The notes under the pieces: model-generated
What the model was told of the DNA's origin: nothing
Seen by the model: only the letters and a program-made list of their open reading frames with translations
Database searches by the model: none
Shown: positions 62,954 to 64,000 of the stretch, in pieces
Layout of the letters: every line of letters begins with the position of its first letter
Position numbering within the stretch: the stretch's first letter is position 1
DNA from: Ascarosepion bandense
Taxonomy: Eukaryota; Mollusca; Cephalopoda; Sepiida; Sepiidae
Assembly: GCA_037127315.1 (NCBI GenBank)
Contig: JBBBDQ010001293.1
Coordinates: 2,622,501 to 2,686,500 of the forward strand
Length of the DNA: 64,000 nt
Direction of reading: 5' to 3'
Made by a program: the position numbers and the translations under genes

Positions 62954-63218
62954 TCAGTCACTTGCCAACTTTAATTGCAATGAATAGCAAGAGGTCATAT
63001 TAGGAGGACGCCATTTTGCATAATGATACATAGGTGCTTGTCTGGTGGGGTTCACTTTAGGGTCAGGTGTTGCTCTTCTAGATGAAGTAGGTTCGACTGA
63101 TGGCGGCTCAAACTGGTATGTTATCATAGTTGGAGTTATTAAGTTGATATCGAAATAGATCCTGTTATCAATTCCAAGATTGGAATCGTATGAGAAGAGA
63201 GGAGAATTCGTTTTCCGT
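62954..63218 (-). CDS. candidate terminal exon, unknown protein
   Basis: On the minus strand an acceptor 'gcacttattctcag' ends just before 63218. The frame then runs 87 codons to TGA at 62954: 'NLGIDNRIYFDINLITPTMI', 'TYQFEPPSVEPTSSRRATPD', 'PNMTSCYSLQLKLASD'. Composition is balanced, no repeat family matches and the frame also extends upstream to an ATG at 63262. I do not recognise the protein. The Pro/Ser/Thr-rich middle looks like a disordered tail. No upstream exon is visible in the remaining 780 bases. Confidence 0.35.
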
Positions 63219-63262
63219 CTGAGAATAAGTGCACAATTTGAAAAAGAAGTTGATCTGTCCAT

Positions 63263-63535
63263 ACTTAATGATTAGGTTTAGTTGTTCTGTCAGTGCTTTT
63301 TGTCCTTTTTTTCAGAAAAAAATCTGCTAGTAAATGCACGAGGAAAGATGAATATTGCAAAAAGATCATGTTAGATATACAGTTTTTTAATTACCGTGTT
63401 TCGCTGATTATAAATCGGCGTGTCGCATTAGACGATCACCCCCCCCCCCACGAAAAAAAATCGAATGTAGAAATCGGAAAAAAGATTTTAACTTGTACTT
63501 CTCATCATCCCCAATTATACCAAGTGAATAACATA
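63263..63535. other. unassigned sequence
   Basis: No gene recognised. A run of about ten C is at 63439-63448. Confidence 0.3.
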
Positions 63536-63580
63536 TCAGTCAGTTAAGTGCCATACGTGATACGTGCTTTGCCAATCGTT
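63536..63580 (-). mobile_element. SINE S1 terminal fragment
   Basis: 'cagtcagttaagtgccatac' and 'gtgatacgtgctttgcc' are the complement of the last ~45 bases of S1. Confidence 0.75.
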
Positions 63581-63594
63581 TGAGGCATATATAT

Positions 63595-63845
63595 ATTATA
63601 AAACGTACCAACAAAATAGTAGCACTAATCACGACCGAAATCAGAAAACGTACTGCTAGCAAATCGGTAAACTTAGTCGTCAAACCCAAAAGGTACTACC
63701 AAATGGGTAGAGCTTAATACAAAAAACAAACAAACAAACAAAGCATAAGCTCTGTTCGAAAGAAAAACAAACCCAAGACGAAAACCTTAACAAGAAAGAG
63801 CTCAATACGAAAGTAGAGCAAAAATACAAACTAAATCTAAAAGTG
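63595..63845. other. A-rich, T-poor stretch
   Basis: About 250 bases strongly biased to A and C on the plus strand, with short words repeated ('aaacaaacaaac', 'gagctcaatacg', 'gagcttaatac'). No gene recognised. It leads directly into the hairpin at 63848. Confidence 0.4.
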
Positions 63846-63847
63846 AG

Positions 63848-63907
63848 CCAAACGTCGACCGCGGTTTCACTGACGATCCGGCGAGTGAAACCGCGGTCGA
63901 CTTTTGG
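63848..63907. other. GC-rich 24-bp hairpin
   Basis: Arms 63848-63871 and 63884-63907 pair over 24 bp with one mismatch, around a 12-base loop 'gacgatccggcg'. The core is 'gtcgaccgcggtttcact'. It is by far the most GC-rich point nearby. Confidence 0.93.
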
Positions 63908-63910
63908 TGC

Positions 63911-63912
<2 letters not shown>

Positions 63913-63957
<45 letters not shown>
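63913..63957. repeat. (TA)n microsatellite
   Basis: About 22 TA units between the hairpin and a LINE end. Confidence 0.95.
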
Positions 63958-63962
<5 letters not shown>

Positions 63963-64000
63963 TTTCACCCCAAGCAAGGCATTTTTACAGCCACTCGTGC
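63958..64000 (-). mobile_element. LINE family B 3' end, cut by the window edge
   Basis: 'atttcaccccaagcaaggca' is the complement of the family B terminus. Confidence 0.85.

Overview
This is animal (metazoan) non-coding DNA, AT-rich and almost entirely built from decayed mobile elements and simple repeats. The long (TA)n, (CA)n(TA)n and (GA)n runs, tRNA-derived SINEs with a conserved body, very abundant 3' ends of two LINE families, and several Tc1/mariner types together suggest a mollusc, most likely a coleoid cephalopod (octopus or squid). That assignment is inference. I see no complete protein-coding gene. Nearly all short ORFs are fragments of transposon proteins or chance frames.

Layout. 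0-7 kb: an ~83-bp minisatellite split by a Tc1-like deletion derivative, mariner-like deletion derivatives, a duplicated ~0.7-kb block, a piggyBac-type MITE, LINE fragments and a 5S-derived SINE. 7-13 kb: SINE, small dispersed repeats, an unnamed repeat family with internal ~30-bp repeats ('element X'), a broken HEATR3-like retrocopy, a second Tc1-like derivative and a mariner remnant. 13-20 kb: AT-rich DNA, a Helitron-like 3' end, Jockey-like LINE ends, and a full-length dead mariner inserted in the RT domain of an APE-type LINE. 20-35 kb: 5S-like elements, SINE-in-LINE nests, a 430-bp polypurine tract and many LINE 3' ends. 35-38 kb: a Tc1-family transposase pseudogene with DD37E spacing and a tRNA-like sequence joined to a candidate hammerhead ribozyme. 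38-52 kb: one plausible spliced exon (minus strand), more LINE/SINE nests and a second copy of the piggyBac-type MITE. 52-55 kb: a 75/79-bp satellite array. 55-64 kb: an LINE RT remnant with a ~260-bp inverted duplication, element X copies, a mariner derivative, a solo LTR with target duplication, tandem tRNA-like SINEs, a possible terminal exon and a GC-rich hairpin.

The window is best read as a layered insertion record. Target duplications, an in-window empty site and nested insertions give relative ages: LINE fragments are the oldest layer; SINEs, mariners, a solo LTR and MITEs landed in them. LINE family A means the APE-type (endonuclease-RT) LINE whose 3' end reads 'cctacgtcctgaagggac' then GAA repeats. 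LINE family B means the Jockey/CR1-like LINE whose 3' end reads 'gccttgcttggggtga' then A-rich tail. These labels are used throughout.
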